DNA of 64,000 nt from Branchiostoma belcheri (Eukaryota; Chordata; Leptocardii; Amphioxiformes; Branchiostomatidae): assembly GCF_001625305.1 (NCBI RefSeq), contig NW_017804476.1, positions 590,276 to 654,275 on the forward strand. Direction: 5' to 3'. Positions 54,378 to 64,000 of this stretch are shown piece by piece (the stretch's first letter is position 1; every line of letters starts with the position of its first letter). Under the pieces are notes generated by a model, which saw only the letters and a list, made by a program, of their open reading frames with translations, did no database searches and was not told the DNA's origin. Made by a program: the position numbers and the translations under genes.

Positions 54378-56105
54378 ATGATGGCAAGGTCAACACGATC
54401 ACAGGACTTCTACCACGATCCACACGCAGGCTCCCTCTTGCAAGGCTTGCAGGAACTGCGGTCTGACAACCTGCTGACAGACGTCATCCTCTGCGTCTCC
54501 GGAAGAGAGATCCCGTGCCACCGCAATGTCCTCGCTGCTTGCAGCGGGTACTTCCGTGCAATGTTCTGTAACGGACATCGCGAGAGCCAGGAGCACAAAG
54601 TCACCATTCACGAGGTCAGCACCAACACCCTGCAGCTGCTTGTGGACTATGCGTACACGTCGGAGGTCACCATCACAGACAACAATGCAGCGAAACTGCT
54701 GGAAGGCGCCAGCTTCTTCCAGATCCAACCCGTGCATGACGCGTGCGTGAAGTTCATCTCTGACAATCTTAGCTCTAAGAACTGTCTGAAGATGGTGCTC
54801 ACGGGGAGCATGCTGTCCTGCCCTGACCTGGAGAAGAGAGCGTGGTCCCATGTCACAAGGGAGTTCTCGGCAGTCAGCAGGACCCGGGAGTTTTTTTCTT
54901 TGACAAAGGAACAGCTCATAAAGCTGATCTCATCTGATGACCTTGGGGTGTCTGAGGAAAGCGTGTACACCGCCGTGATGGCCTGGATCAACCGCGACGT
55001 CGAGGAGAGGAAGGAGGACATGAAAGACCTGCTGAGATGGGTCAGGTTCCCCTTCATGGACAGGATGTACTTCATGGAGAATGTGGAGAGGAACGACGCT
55101 GTACGCAGGGCTTGCCAGGACTTCTTAACGGAAGCTCGTAGGTACCACATGTTCCCGGGAGAGGTCCAGTCACCGCGCACCCGTCCACGCTGTGCCACTG
55201 GCCTGAGGGAAACTTTAGTGGTCATTGGAGGAATAGAGTTTTATAATGGGGATGGAGCTGAGGACCTTGCATTCATCTCAAACCGCGTCATGACAACCAC
55301 AGTTGCAGCACCATCAGGCTGTGATTTTGGCTCAGAGACAGGTTGGTCTATGATGACAAGAATGAAGAGGAAAGATGACAGTGGTTTTGCCGTGGCTGTT
55401 CTCGGCAGATGCGACATCATCGTGTCCACGGGCACCAGTTTTGCCAAGGATGTGTGGCTGTACCAGCCAGAACTCAACTCCTGGTCCAGACTTGCTAAGA
55501 TGAACGCCAATCGGTACAATCACAAGCTAGCAGTGGTTCAAGGGAAAGTGTACGCCATTGGAGGAAGAGACGACTTTTCTGCGCTGTCAAATGTGGAGAT
55601 CTACGACAGGAACCAGAACAGGTGGACTGAGGGCGTTCCGCTCCCACAGCCGAGGTACCACCACGCAGCGGCAGTGTTGGACGGCAGCATATACGTGATG
55701 GGTGGATTCAGTGCCAATCACAATGAAACAGCTACGGTGTACAGCTTCACCCCAGGTGACACAGAGTGGAAGGAAATGAGTAACATGCCCCAACCAGGAG
55801 GTGGTCTCAACGCTGCAGTTCTCATGGGCAGCATCTATGTTACTGGGTTTGGTGGAGGCTCCGTGTGTAAGTGGAACCCCTGGGAGTCCTGGAACTGGAT
55901 GGAGTGGCCAGCACCTGTCCCATTGGAGTGCGGGATAACCACGTACCAGGGGAAGATTTACATCACGGGAGGCGACAGCGGCAACAACAGGGGAGGCAGA
56001 CAGATCTGGTGCTATGATCCAGAATTCGAGTCATTCAAGTCTGCAGGAAACTTGCAGTGGAATCTGTATGGCCATGCCTGCGTCACCATAGTGAAGTGTT
56101 GCTGA
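54378..56105 (+). CDS. BTB-BACK-Kelch protein, KLHL24-like
   Basis: 575 residues in one uninterrupted coding exon. A BTB domain spans about 25-135 (LLTDVILCV, FRAMFCNGHRESQEHKV, YAYTSEV), a BACK domain about 140-245, and Kelch repeats about 280-570 (VYAIGGRDDFS, IYVMGGFSANHN, IYITGGDSGNN). The link EARRYHMFPGEVQSPRTRPR is very close to the same point in KLHL24/KLHL35. Such proteins are substrate adaptors of Cullin-3 ubiquitin ligases: BTB and BACK bind Cul3, the Kelch propeller binds substrate. The start (GACATGATGG) lies nine bases after a strong 3' splice site (TTGTATTTTACAG, ending 54368), so the 5' UTR is spliced. The first Kelch blade is irregular. The subfamily is fairly clear, one-to-one orthology is not. 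A foldback element lies 80 bp past the stop. Confidence 0.9.
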   Translation: MMARSTRSQDFYHDPHAGSLLQGLQELRSDNLLTDVILCVSGREIPCHRNVLAACSGYFRAMFCNGHRESQEHKVTIHEVSTNTLQLLVDYAYTSEVTITDNNAAKLLEGASFFQIQPVHDACVKFISDNLSSKNCLKMVLTGSMLSCPDLEKRAWSHVTREFSAVSRTREFFSLTKEQLIKLISSDDLGVSEESVYTAVMAWINRDVEERKEDMKDLLRWVRFPFMDRMYFMENVERNDAVRRACQDFLTEARRYHMFPGEVQSPRTRPRCATGLRETLVVIGGIEFYNGDGAEDLAFISNRVMTTTVAAPSGCDFGSETGWSMMTRMKRKDDSGFAVAVLGRCDIIVSTGTSFAKDVWLYQPELNSWSRLAKMNANRYNHKLAVVQGKVYAIGGRDDFSALSNVEIYDRNQNRWTEGVPLPQPRYHHAAAVLDGSIYVMGGFSANHNETATVYSFTPGDTEWKEMSNMPQPGGGLNAAVLMGSIYVTGFGGGSVCKWNPWESWNWMEWPAPVPLECGITTYQGKIYITGGDSGNNRGGRQIWCYDPEFESFKSAGNLQWNLYGHACVTIVKCC

Positions 56106-56185
56106 TTTAAATTTGCAAGTTGATGATGATGGCGTCAAGTTGTCTGTTCTGTACTGGACTGTACAAAGCTACCAATCGTGTTATT

Positions 56186-56643
56186 CACGAGTTTCCCATC
56201 CCCAGGATGCATTGCAAAAACAGGGGTCTAAACCTCATTTGCATAGGACAGGAAGGCATCAGAATGATCCTGGTGACATTAATCAGCTTGGTTTTCACTG
56301 TTAATTAAAATACTATGGGTCGAATCTGACAACAAATAGAGTATGAAGTTTTTGTGTTCTTTTTAACTTGGAACATGTGGTTTGTAACGTTACAGCATCA
56401 GTATAGCGTTACCACTATAACGTTACAAACCACATATTCAAAAAACTTCATACTCTATTTGTTGTCAGATTCAACCCATAGTAATTTAATTAACGTTGAG
56501 CATAAAATGCCCCCAACACCTCAAAACACACCGAAAAACAAGCTGTTTAATGTTAACAGGATCAGTCCGATGCCTACCTGTCCTATGCAAATGAGGTTTA
56601 CACCCGTTTTCGCAATGCATCCTGGGGATGGGAAACTCATGAA
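56186..56643. mobile_element. Large foldback element in the Kelch gene's 3' flank
   Basis: Arms of about 200 bp pair across a centre near 56395-56420: GTTTCCCATCCCCAGGATGC with GCATCCTGGGGATGGGAAAC, CCTCATTTGCATAGGACAGG with its complement, and CTGACAACAAATAGAGTATG with CATACTCTATTTGTTGTCAG. Sits 80 bp after the stop codon and is likely transcribed. A half copy is at 6300-6690. Confidence 0.85.
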
Positions 56644-56849
56644 TGGTGCTGCATATGAAAGAAGCTGTAAAACTTTCGGGGGTCCATGCATATGCTGTAT
56701 TAAAGATAAGGCGCCTTGTCAACTTTTCTACATCACAAGGTAGAAAGATACTGAGATGTCAGATCCCAGGAACAGAGAAGTGGCAGAACAAAATTGAAAA
56801 TCCTGCTTTGTCATATCTCATAATGAACTATGATACATGTTGCTGAGGA

Positions 56850-58290
56850 AGAAACTTTTTTGTTTGTTGAAGATATCTCCAGTTTTGATAACATTGGAAA
56901 CTTCACCTATGCTATGTGAGCCACAATAGACAGTGCCCTATCTCATAAGCTTAATGCATTGGTTCCATCATTTCTTAACACCACATATAGCTTGTTGTAT
57001 GTAAGTTTAGATTGCCAGGTGTTATATCTATGGAGCCTTATTTTCAGTAGGAATTTCTGCCCATCCAATCCACAGACGGTAGGTAATGAGTGAGATTTGA
57101 TCATTATTATCCTAACATTTTAAGTCTTATGCTTAGAATAATGTGCCTTTTTAACAAGTCACTGTTGTATGAAACTTCAAACTAAAACCACCATGTTATG
57201 AATATGGGTTAAAGGAGTAAAGTAGAGATAGAATGTTAGTTATCTTGTTCCAGTTAACATTTTATGGTTTTACAAAATGTATGTGGTACTTATCTTTTGT
57301 TGTAACGCTAATAATTTTAGTTGTATTTTTTTAACAAGTTACTGTTGAAGAGTACTAGTACTTCCTGTCTGCTGTGTGCATTTTTTTGGTCTATCTAGAA
57401 TCATAGGATTTTTTTGTAAATTTGTACTTCATAGTTAGGGCTACAGTTCTTAAGAAAGCCACAAGGAGACCTAAACTCTTATCGTTTGTTACATATCATT
57501 ATAATCATTTGCTTGCAGATGACCATTCTTTTACCATTTTACGCCGACTGTGCAACAGGAAAATCTACCAAAGTTCACCCTCTACGAAGTAGACCCCCCA
57601 CGAAGCCCGTTAACGAACTTAACCTTGGTCTCTACAACAGTAACCTGCCTACCAAAAATTATGAACATCAATTTACATATAAAAAAGTTACTCTGCTAAC
57701 AAGCCAGAAACACAAATGGTCCACTGCAGTGACAAATAGACCCCCCCCCCCCACGAAGCCCAAACTTGCACTTTGGTCTCAACAACGGTAACCTGCCTGC
57801 CAAAAATCATGGACGTCAAACCATGCCTTCAAGAGTTATTCCGCTAAATCCGCAGTCACCCACACTAAGGCCAAGTGATTCCATAGACCTTCTGACGAAG
57901 GCAATACCAAGATGTGTAACTTTTTTGCACTTGAAACAAGTAGATATTTGGCAACTTTTGTATTGATATCATGTTCCCCATTGGATAGTGTCTACATAGC
58001 AGTTGAGATTTGTATATATGCCCTCATCGACATCATTTAGAAACTACACATGATACTAATTTCAATTTGACAGCATTTTGACAAATAAATTGGATTATAC
58101 TTATAATATAAACAGTATACAAAGGCCACTGCGCTTTGATGGTTTCCACATGTGGCCTACTTTTTCGTGAATATATGTCTTTAAAGGCATAGATTTTTGT
58201 ATATACATGTACATGTTATTTGTCAGTATCCCCAATGAACCATTAAGTGCTCCCTCCACATTTTCACAAGTGCCCTAGACGCATCTATGT
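56850..58290. other. 3' flank of the Kelch gene with a direct duplication
   Basis: No gene seen. A diverged direct repeat of about 100 bp lies at 57585-57690 and 57738-57835 (both with CACGAAGCCC, GGTCTC, AACAACGGTAACCTGCC-like and CCAAAAAT). AATAAA near 58085 could be a late polyadenylation signal. Confidence 0.4.
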
Positions 58291-58292
58291 TA

Positions 58293-58646
58293 GGCCACAG
58301 CAAATAAACTTCATGGATGACATCCTCCGCAGACTCCAAATCTAATGCGAGCGGGCGAAAAAAAACAAGGCGGGTCGAAAAAAAAACAAGGTTCCTACAT
58401 TTTAAAATCTTTAAATTATCACATATCACTGCATCTAAATAAGAAACAAAACATTAAATCAGAGCCTTTTCTTGTCTCCTCTCTTCATAGTTATCTGCCA
58501 TCCACCTTCCAGCATGGCAACAGACATCTTTCCCATTTTTCGCATGTTGACCACTGTCAGAGAGCTACAAAATTTGTTTTTTTCCAAAATCAGGCGAATA
58601 TTAATGCGCACGCTGATGTCATCCATAAAAGTTACTTGCTGTGGCC
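58293..58646 (+). mobile_element. GGCCACAGC Harbinger-type MITE, intact
   Basis: 354 bp, TTA on both sides, ends GGCCACAGCAAATAAACTTC and AAAGTTACTTGCTGTGGCC. Its interior (AACAAAACATTAAATCAGAG, GGCAACAGACATCTTTCCC) also occurs in 46323-47662. Confidence 0.85.
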
Positions 58647-58788
58647 TTAGTTCGGTTGCAAGTTATAACGTTATATTTAAATTAACGCTCATATTTGAGG
58701 AATTTCATTCAATATACCCCGAATTCCACTGAGTCTGACAAACGTATTCCATCTCTGTTTAACCTACCACATGTTTGTGATTAAATAA

Positions 58789-59180
58789 TGCCACACCAAG
58801 TAATTTTTATGGATGACGTCCTCTGGAGACCCTAAATCTAATGCGAGAGCGCAAAAAAAAGAATGGCCGAAAAAAGCAAGATGCCTAGATTTGGAATATA
58901 CTAAGGGACGACAAATGTTAGGACACAAATTGAATGCGAGAACATAGTGTAACAACCAACAAGTCTTTTTATTCGTTGTGAAAACAGAAATAAATCAGAG
59001 GAACAGCATTTGTCGTCCTGTCCTGTTTCTTTCCTTTCATCACATCTTCCCTTATATATCCCACTGTCGTGACTCTTTGGTCATAGTTACAAGAAGCGGA
59101 ATTTCTTGTGTTTTTTTCTGGGAACAGGCCAAAATCAATGCGCGCGCGGACGTCATCCGTAAAAATTATTCGGTGTGGCC
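58789..59180 (+). mobile_element. GGCCACACC MITE, copy 4
   Basis: 392 bp, TAA on both sides, left end TGCCACACCAAGTAATTTTT, right end AAAATTATTCGGTGTGGCC. Its centre (CCTGTTTCTTTCCTTTCATC) matches copy 37967, indicating the family's usual filler. Confidence 0.85.
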
Positions 59181-59364
59181 TAATCTATACACTGCATATG
59201 GTGAACATATATTTTCCACATGTCCAGACGGTGTTCAGACGGTCTGAAGGTACCGCTAACCTTGTACCTGCTCTTGACCCTTCTAGATCTACCCCCACAC
59301 TTCCAAAAATGGGTTAACATCTCTCCTTTCAAATGAATTGTTTTAAAAGGGCTTGCTTAAGGGG

Positions 59365-59575
59365 GGGGGGGTGATTACGAATTACGCAAAATTTTCGCCG
59401 CCGATTACGAATTACGTTGAAATCTCAGAGCTGATTATGAACAATTACGCGTTACCGCTAATGTACTGATTACGAATTACGATGATTTTGGGAGGCTGCC
59501 TACGGATTACGTAGACTAAACATGCCTGATTACGCCTTACGAAAAAGGGCATGCAGGCCCTCTTTTAAAGCTGGC
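59365..59575 (-). mobile_element. Element of degenerate GATTACG units, copy 2
   Basis: At least six loose copies of GATTACGAATTACG or GATTACGCCTTACG, ending GCATGCAGGCCCTC. Related to 28210-28465, whose GAGGGCCTGCATG start is the reverse complement of this end. Confidence 0.6.
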
Positions 59576-60330
59576 ACAAACCTTGAGGAAATTTCATTCT
59601 AAAATTTGAAATGAATTGAACTGAATCTGTACCTTATTAAAATGCAAATATTTCACATGGCATTAGATACTATTACTAGTAACTCAAAATGTTTTTAATC
59701 AGAACTTGATTGCCAGATTGGGCATCTCGAAGAAAGTCCTGGTCTTAGCGTATTAATGATAATACAGAACCACTTGTTTCGAACAGCGTATAACCACCTG
59801 TATCTTTGGGATCTTTTATTGACTAGAAATTATACCTTGATAGGACAGAGAAAGAAATCTGTTTTTCCAGCCAAAAGAACACTGTCAAAGACCGTACGTC
59901 TGACAAGCTAATCTCCAGCCGGTAGCTACTTTATCAGGCTTCAACAACACTTCGACGAAATCTCTGACCCTTTCTCCAGCAAAACATCAGCTAGGCCTAC
60001 GACCCAGTCACTTTCTTACATTGTGCACATCTGTACCAGGGCACCTACTTATAGCCCACATCGCTTGCTCCCATTAAATCTACTTGGCGTTGTATATAGT
60101 ACCTGCTCCTGAGCCTAATATCTTTCACACGTGAGGGTCGCGGGACCCTAATTAAAACCACGGGGTACTCAAGGTCAACCACTTCGTCTCGCCATGTCTT
60201 TTGTCTCGGTTCAAGTGAAGGATGAAATTCTCATGGCGTCCACGTATTACAAGATCGTTAGGTGACTTAAAAACTATTTGTCAAATGGGTGGGAGGTGGA
60301 CATATATGGGTTAAAAACCTCAGCACGACG
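59576..60330. other. Intergenic DNA, nothing recognised
   Basis: No coding exon or repeat with clear ends seen. Confidence 0.45.
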
Positions 60331-60337
60331 CCTATAA

Positions 60338-60737
60338 GGCCATGTTGATTTGATAATATGGATGACATCCGCGCGCGCATGAATTTTCCGCCGTTTCACG
60401 AAAAAAAAGTTTTCAACCATACTGTAAATCGTACAAAACAGTTGCAAAATGAGCAAATATATACCACAACTTGCAAAGAAGTATGTCCAAAAACGATACC
60501 AATGTCGTAGAATATGCCAGAATCAAACAAAAAAGACGAAAATGTAAAGAAATGAATTTGAAGAGTAGAGTATTTTACCATGCCATACTCTGTGTCTTTT
60601 GTTCAATCTTCATGACCACGTAGATTTCATAATGAATTCTTTTTTTTTTTTTTTTGCAAAACTTTTTTTAGTCGCATTCGCGCATCAGTTTTGGGGTTCC
60701 CAGAGGACGTCATCCATATAATCAAATCAACATGGCC
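60338..60737 (+). mobile_element. GGCCATGTTG Harbinger-type MITE, full copy 2
   Basis: 400 bp, TAA on both sides, ends as in 53426-53809, with matching interior (TTTTCAACCATACTGTAAAT, ATGACCACGTAGATTTCATA) and a long T run near 60640. Confidence 0.85.
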
Positions 60738-60739
60738 TA

Positions 60740-62270
60740 AGAAAAGTCAATGACCGATGCAAAGGCAGTATCTTAAACCTGATCAAAATGTAAAAAAAAA
60801 GATGAAATTAAAAAGCTAGTCTGGACTCAATCGTAGTCTACCTCCAACAGGCACATAATGGCTTTTCTATGATGTTTTTTTTCAAGGTTTCTGTGCAGTT
60901 TTGTCTTCGTAAAAAAAATACAAGACTGGAAAAAAACGGTATATGACAGATATGAGTTGGTATGCTTCTTCTGGTCTCTTTCCTTTTACCGCACACTTGC
61001 TTTGGTGGTCGGTCTCCGTCCAGAGCCAAAAGGCAAAACGTTGCACTACATTATGATAGAAGTATATGCAGTACTATCTATACGTCCCCCATCCAAGACA
61101 GGGCTCTGTGGTGTTGAATGGATATCATCTGTCACGCCCCCATGCGGCCGCCAATGTCACAGCAGGGCAACAACTCCGGTGGTTCCCTCTCTGACATCCC
61201 GGCGACTGTATGCCCTACAAGCGGCTGTCTGCCCTGCTTTGCTCGGTAGGCCCAGACTAATCCGCCACCGTGTGACCTACTCCCGCAGAGACCCGACCCT
61301 TCACGCCACAAGTGCGGCGATCGCCAGCCGCCCCGCCAGTACGGAAAGTGCCGCATTGGCACATCGTGTTCTCGGCCCCAGATCTCTCACAACAACCGTT
61401 GATTAACGACACAAACGGTCCAAAGTTGAATGTCCTCTGCTTGTAGCCGTTCTGGCGACTCAGTTTTGAACGGAAGAGCTTTTGAGAAGAGCTGACCGAC
61501 GGCTCCATAGACCGACTAAACCGGTAAGTTGAAGTTGACTTTGAAATCACAAGAATTCACGTGTACTGCCAATATTGAAAAGAATATACATTGTACTAGT
61601 ACAAAGAGGAGGTATATCAGTTGTTCAATGTATATTTCTATATCATGATATGATAATGTTATGGGCATATAGATATATATTGCTATAAGATACACAGCTA
61701 GAGACAATGGTAAAATCCTACTCTCAATTCAACTCCCGACTGTATATACGTACTTGTACCGTGTCCAAGAGACACAGCTAATGTTGGGCTGTGTTCACGG
61801 TATTTCTGGAGGGTAGACATCTGTTTTTCAGCGCAGCAAGGGCGGTATTTGAAAAGACGTAGAGTCAAACAAAATCCGTACCCAACTGTGAATCCAACGA
61901 AACAATTTTCGTGCACAGGCGACAACTTGAAAACATTATACTAGGGGATTTTACTAATGAATTCCGTCCAAAACGTCCTTACTTTGACTATCGTTGAAGC
62001 TGTTTATTTGACAAGCACGTTGTTGAATTTGATCCGTTTTTGAGCACAATGGCCCAGTTGTTCTTTTCGAATTCGTGGACGCCGAGCCAAGTCTTTCTGT
62101 ATCCCATGGGTTTGGCCCACTGTTTCAATTTACGAGTAAGTCAAGCTGGGATAAAGATAAAGAATATAAAGTAGTTGTCAGCACGTGCTGTCTCAAGAGC
62201 AATAACAAGGATGTTTTCAAGTGCTACACGGTTAGTTCTTTGTGTAAGTTAGCTGCAAACTCTCTCTAGC
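60740..62270. other. Intergenic DNA with one GC-rich block
   Basis: A GC-rich block at about 61125-61400 holds open frames on both strands, but none shows a recognisable domain. It could be a repeat remnant or an untranslated exon/promoter of a gene beyond the window. No other feature seen. Confidence 0.35.
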
Positions 62271-62271
62271 T

Positions 62272-62482
62272 CTGTGTGTGTGTGTGTGTCTCTCTCTCTC
62301 TCCCTGTCTCTCTCTCTCTCTCTCTCCGTGTCTTTCTCTCTCTCTCTCTCTGTCTCTGTCAGTCTCTCAGTCTCTCTCTCTCCGTGTCTCTCTTTCTGTC
62401 TCTCTCTCTCTCTCCCTGTGTGTCTCTCTCTCTCTCTGTCTCTCTGTCTCTCTCTGTCTCTCTCTCAATCTCTCGCTCTCAG

Positions 62483-62513
<31 letters not shown>

Positions 62514-62515
62514 AG
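62272..62515 (+). repeat. TG/TC microsatellite
   Basis: About 240 bp of imperfect (TC)n preceded by a short (TG)n. The Ser/Leu-rich open frames in all three plus-strand frames are artefacts of the repeat. Confidence 0.95.
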
Positions 62516-62519
62516 GTTT

Positions 62520-63470
62520 GTCTTTAGAAAAAGGGGCATGAGTTGACTGAAACCACGGTTTGGCGCTGTGTCACCATACGTGAAATATGAGGAGCCCAAT
62601 ATTGGCCTACTGAGAGAATTGTATCTTATCTTTGTATGCAAAGACCGAGTGTTCTGGCACAGCCACTGTTATGTCTTAGAATGTCTCTGATGCCTTGCCC
62701 ATCTTTCTGGGGGACTATTCGGTTCCGTCTATATTCTAGACTTCATGAAACGCTGAAGTACACATGGGAAACGTCATGTAAAGCACTTCCTGTGGTTAGT
62801 ACCTAACGTTGAAAATGTTCTGGTTCTGAAAGACCAGTAGTCTTTAAAACGATGTTTTCCTGTTGCACAAAGTAGTCATTTGAAAAACAACTGTTTGTCG
62901 ACATCTTGTAACGGCCTTTCCCTGAATTTGACCGTTTACGGTTCAACCTAACGGTCGGAATCGGGGCGATTTGAATTGATGGACCCCTCTTGAGTACAAG
63001 TGTAAGAGCCCTGTTGTGAACACTGTGCACAGATGAGCCGGGTGCGGACCAAATCCCCCGGCATGTTATCTCTCTATTTGGCCAATTTCTACTCTTTCCA
63101 GCCCCCTCCCGAGGCTTGGTAGAGTCTATGCACAGATTGTGTACGCTCCAAATCGTTCATAGCTGAATACCCAATGCGCTTCCTCCCGGTGTGCCCACTA
63201 AAACGTGCTTCATCTCACAACACCCACCGGTCATAACTACAGCTTATTGTTTTACCTGGAGGCAACGGATAACTTTTCCTATATTGCCTGCACCCTGGTG
63301 CAGAAAGGCCGGGCCTCCTGGGTCCTACTGCCAACTCTACTTTCCTTCTTGAAGTTCAGGTACCAAAGCTGTTTGCAAATTGAGCAATTTTGGGTCTATT
63401 AGGATTAATCCTATAATCATAGCTTACCATTTGTTTACCTCCAGCCGTAATACGCTGTGTGGTCTAGTGC
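62520..63470. other. Intergenic DNA, nothing recognised
   Basis: Short open frames (e.g. 62803-63030 minus, 63205-63402 plus) lack any recognisable motif. I would not call a gene here. Confidence 0.4.
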
Positions 63471-63472
<2 letters not shown>

Positions 63473-63532
<60 letters not shown>

Positions 63533-63712
63533 TGTGTGTGCTTGTGTGTGTGTGCCATGGTGTGTGTGTGTGCGCGTGCGTGCGTGCGTGCGCGCGTGTG
63601 TGCCTGCGTGCGTGCGCGCGCGTGTGTGTGCGTGCGTGCGTGTGTTTGCGTGTTTGTGTTCGTGCGCGCGCGCGCGCGCGTGTATGTGCGTGTGTATCTG
63701 TGTGTGTATGGG
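63473..63712 (+). repeat. TG/CG microsatellite
   Basis: A (TG)n tract passing into GTGC, TGCG and CGCGCG interruptions; alternating purine-pyrimidine sequence throughout, which favours Z-DNA. Cys/Val-rich open frames are artefacts. Confidence 0.95.
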
Positions 63713-64000
63713 AAAGTGGGAAAGACCTTTCTCTTTGGTCTTGGATTACTAGTAGATAGCCTTGAGTTAATATTGACGAGAACTAAAGATAATATTACTT
63801 GTGCCTATCAGACATGCAGATGGCTTTGACCACAAGTATTTCTTTCGGCCAGACAACTGCTCCCGAACGCCCGATTAGCGAGATCTTCCCATCTCTTTGA
63901 AGTTCGAACCTTTGCGACGAGGCCCGGTCTGTGTATATACTGGTAAGCCGCCTAAAACCTCGCCAATCTACCTATTACAACAGCGAAAGAAAAACAGTAC
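63713..64000. other. Window end, nothing recognised
   Basis: No coding exon or repeat could be supported in the last 290 bases. Confidence 0.4.

Noticed and set aside
60957..61406. 149-codon plus-strand frame in the GC-rich block
   Set aside because: No domain, no splice support, and an overlapping minus-strand frame of similar quality; not supportable as a gene.
62274..62546. Ser/Leu-rich open frames in all plus frames
   Set aside because: Artefacts of a TC microsatellite.
63457..63829. Cys/Val-rich open frames
   Set aside because: Artefacts of a TG/CG microsatellite.

Overview
The window looks like nuclear DNA from an invertebrate chordate, most probably amphioxus (Branchiostoma). This is an inference. 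It rests on spliced metazoan genes of chordate type (SARNP, MRPL17, a KLHL24-like BTB-Kelch gene, a RING/B-box gene), compact genes with short phase-consistent exons, and a dense load of short foldback and PIF/Harbinger-like elements, SINEs and LINE tails. A run of 20 N at 46785-46804 marks an assembly gap.

Layout. 1-2650: interspersed repeats and a tRNA-like SINE. 2655-5261 (minus): a single-exon RING/B-box gene whose start region is tandemly repeated upstream to about 5800. 5800-14100: no gene recognised; several foldback elements and a SINE. 14122-16416 (plus): a two-exon secreted leucine-rich-repeat gene. 16420-19450: repeats and a LINE tail. 19452-27702 (minus): SARNP in 11 coding exons. 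27703-27905: a 203 bp head-to-head promoter. 27906-29361 (plus): MRPL17 in 3 exons. 29581-30396: a Harbinger-type element with a Myb/SANT-like ORF. 30972-51000 (minus): a large VWA-domain gene assembled here into 16 phase-consistent coding exons (about 861 aa), its introns full of transposons. 52400-56105 (plus): a BTB-BACK-Kelch gene with an uninterrupted coding exon. 56110-64000: repeats, MITEs and long microsatellites, no gene recognised.

The genes are ordinary neighbours rather than a pathway. SARNP (mRNA export) and MRPL17 (mitochondrial translation) probably share one promoter. MRPL17 and the VWA gene converge.

The most unusual signals are: (1) four upstream copies of the RING gene's start codon and N-terminus, each closed by a stop after 20 codons; (2) a TAA-flanked Harbinger-type element (42157-44159) whose middle is replaced by 1.6 kb of foreign, exon-like DNA; (3) a VWA-gene intron almost wholly made of a transposon, 294 bp long, multiple of three and without stops; (4) a triplicated 3' splice site at SARNP exon 6; (5) a palindrome with a tRNA-like Pol III promoter in each arm. 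All coordinates and frames were read by eye; no database search was possible.
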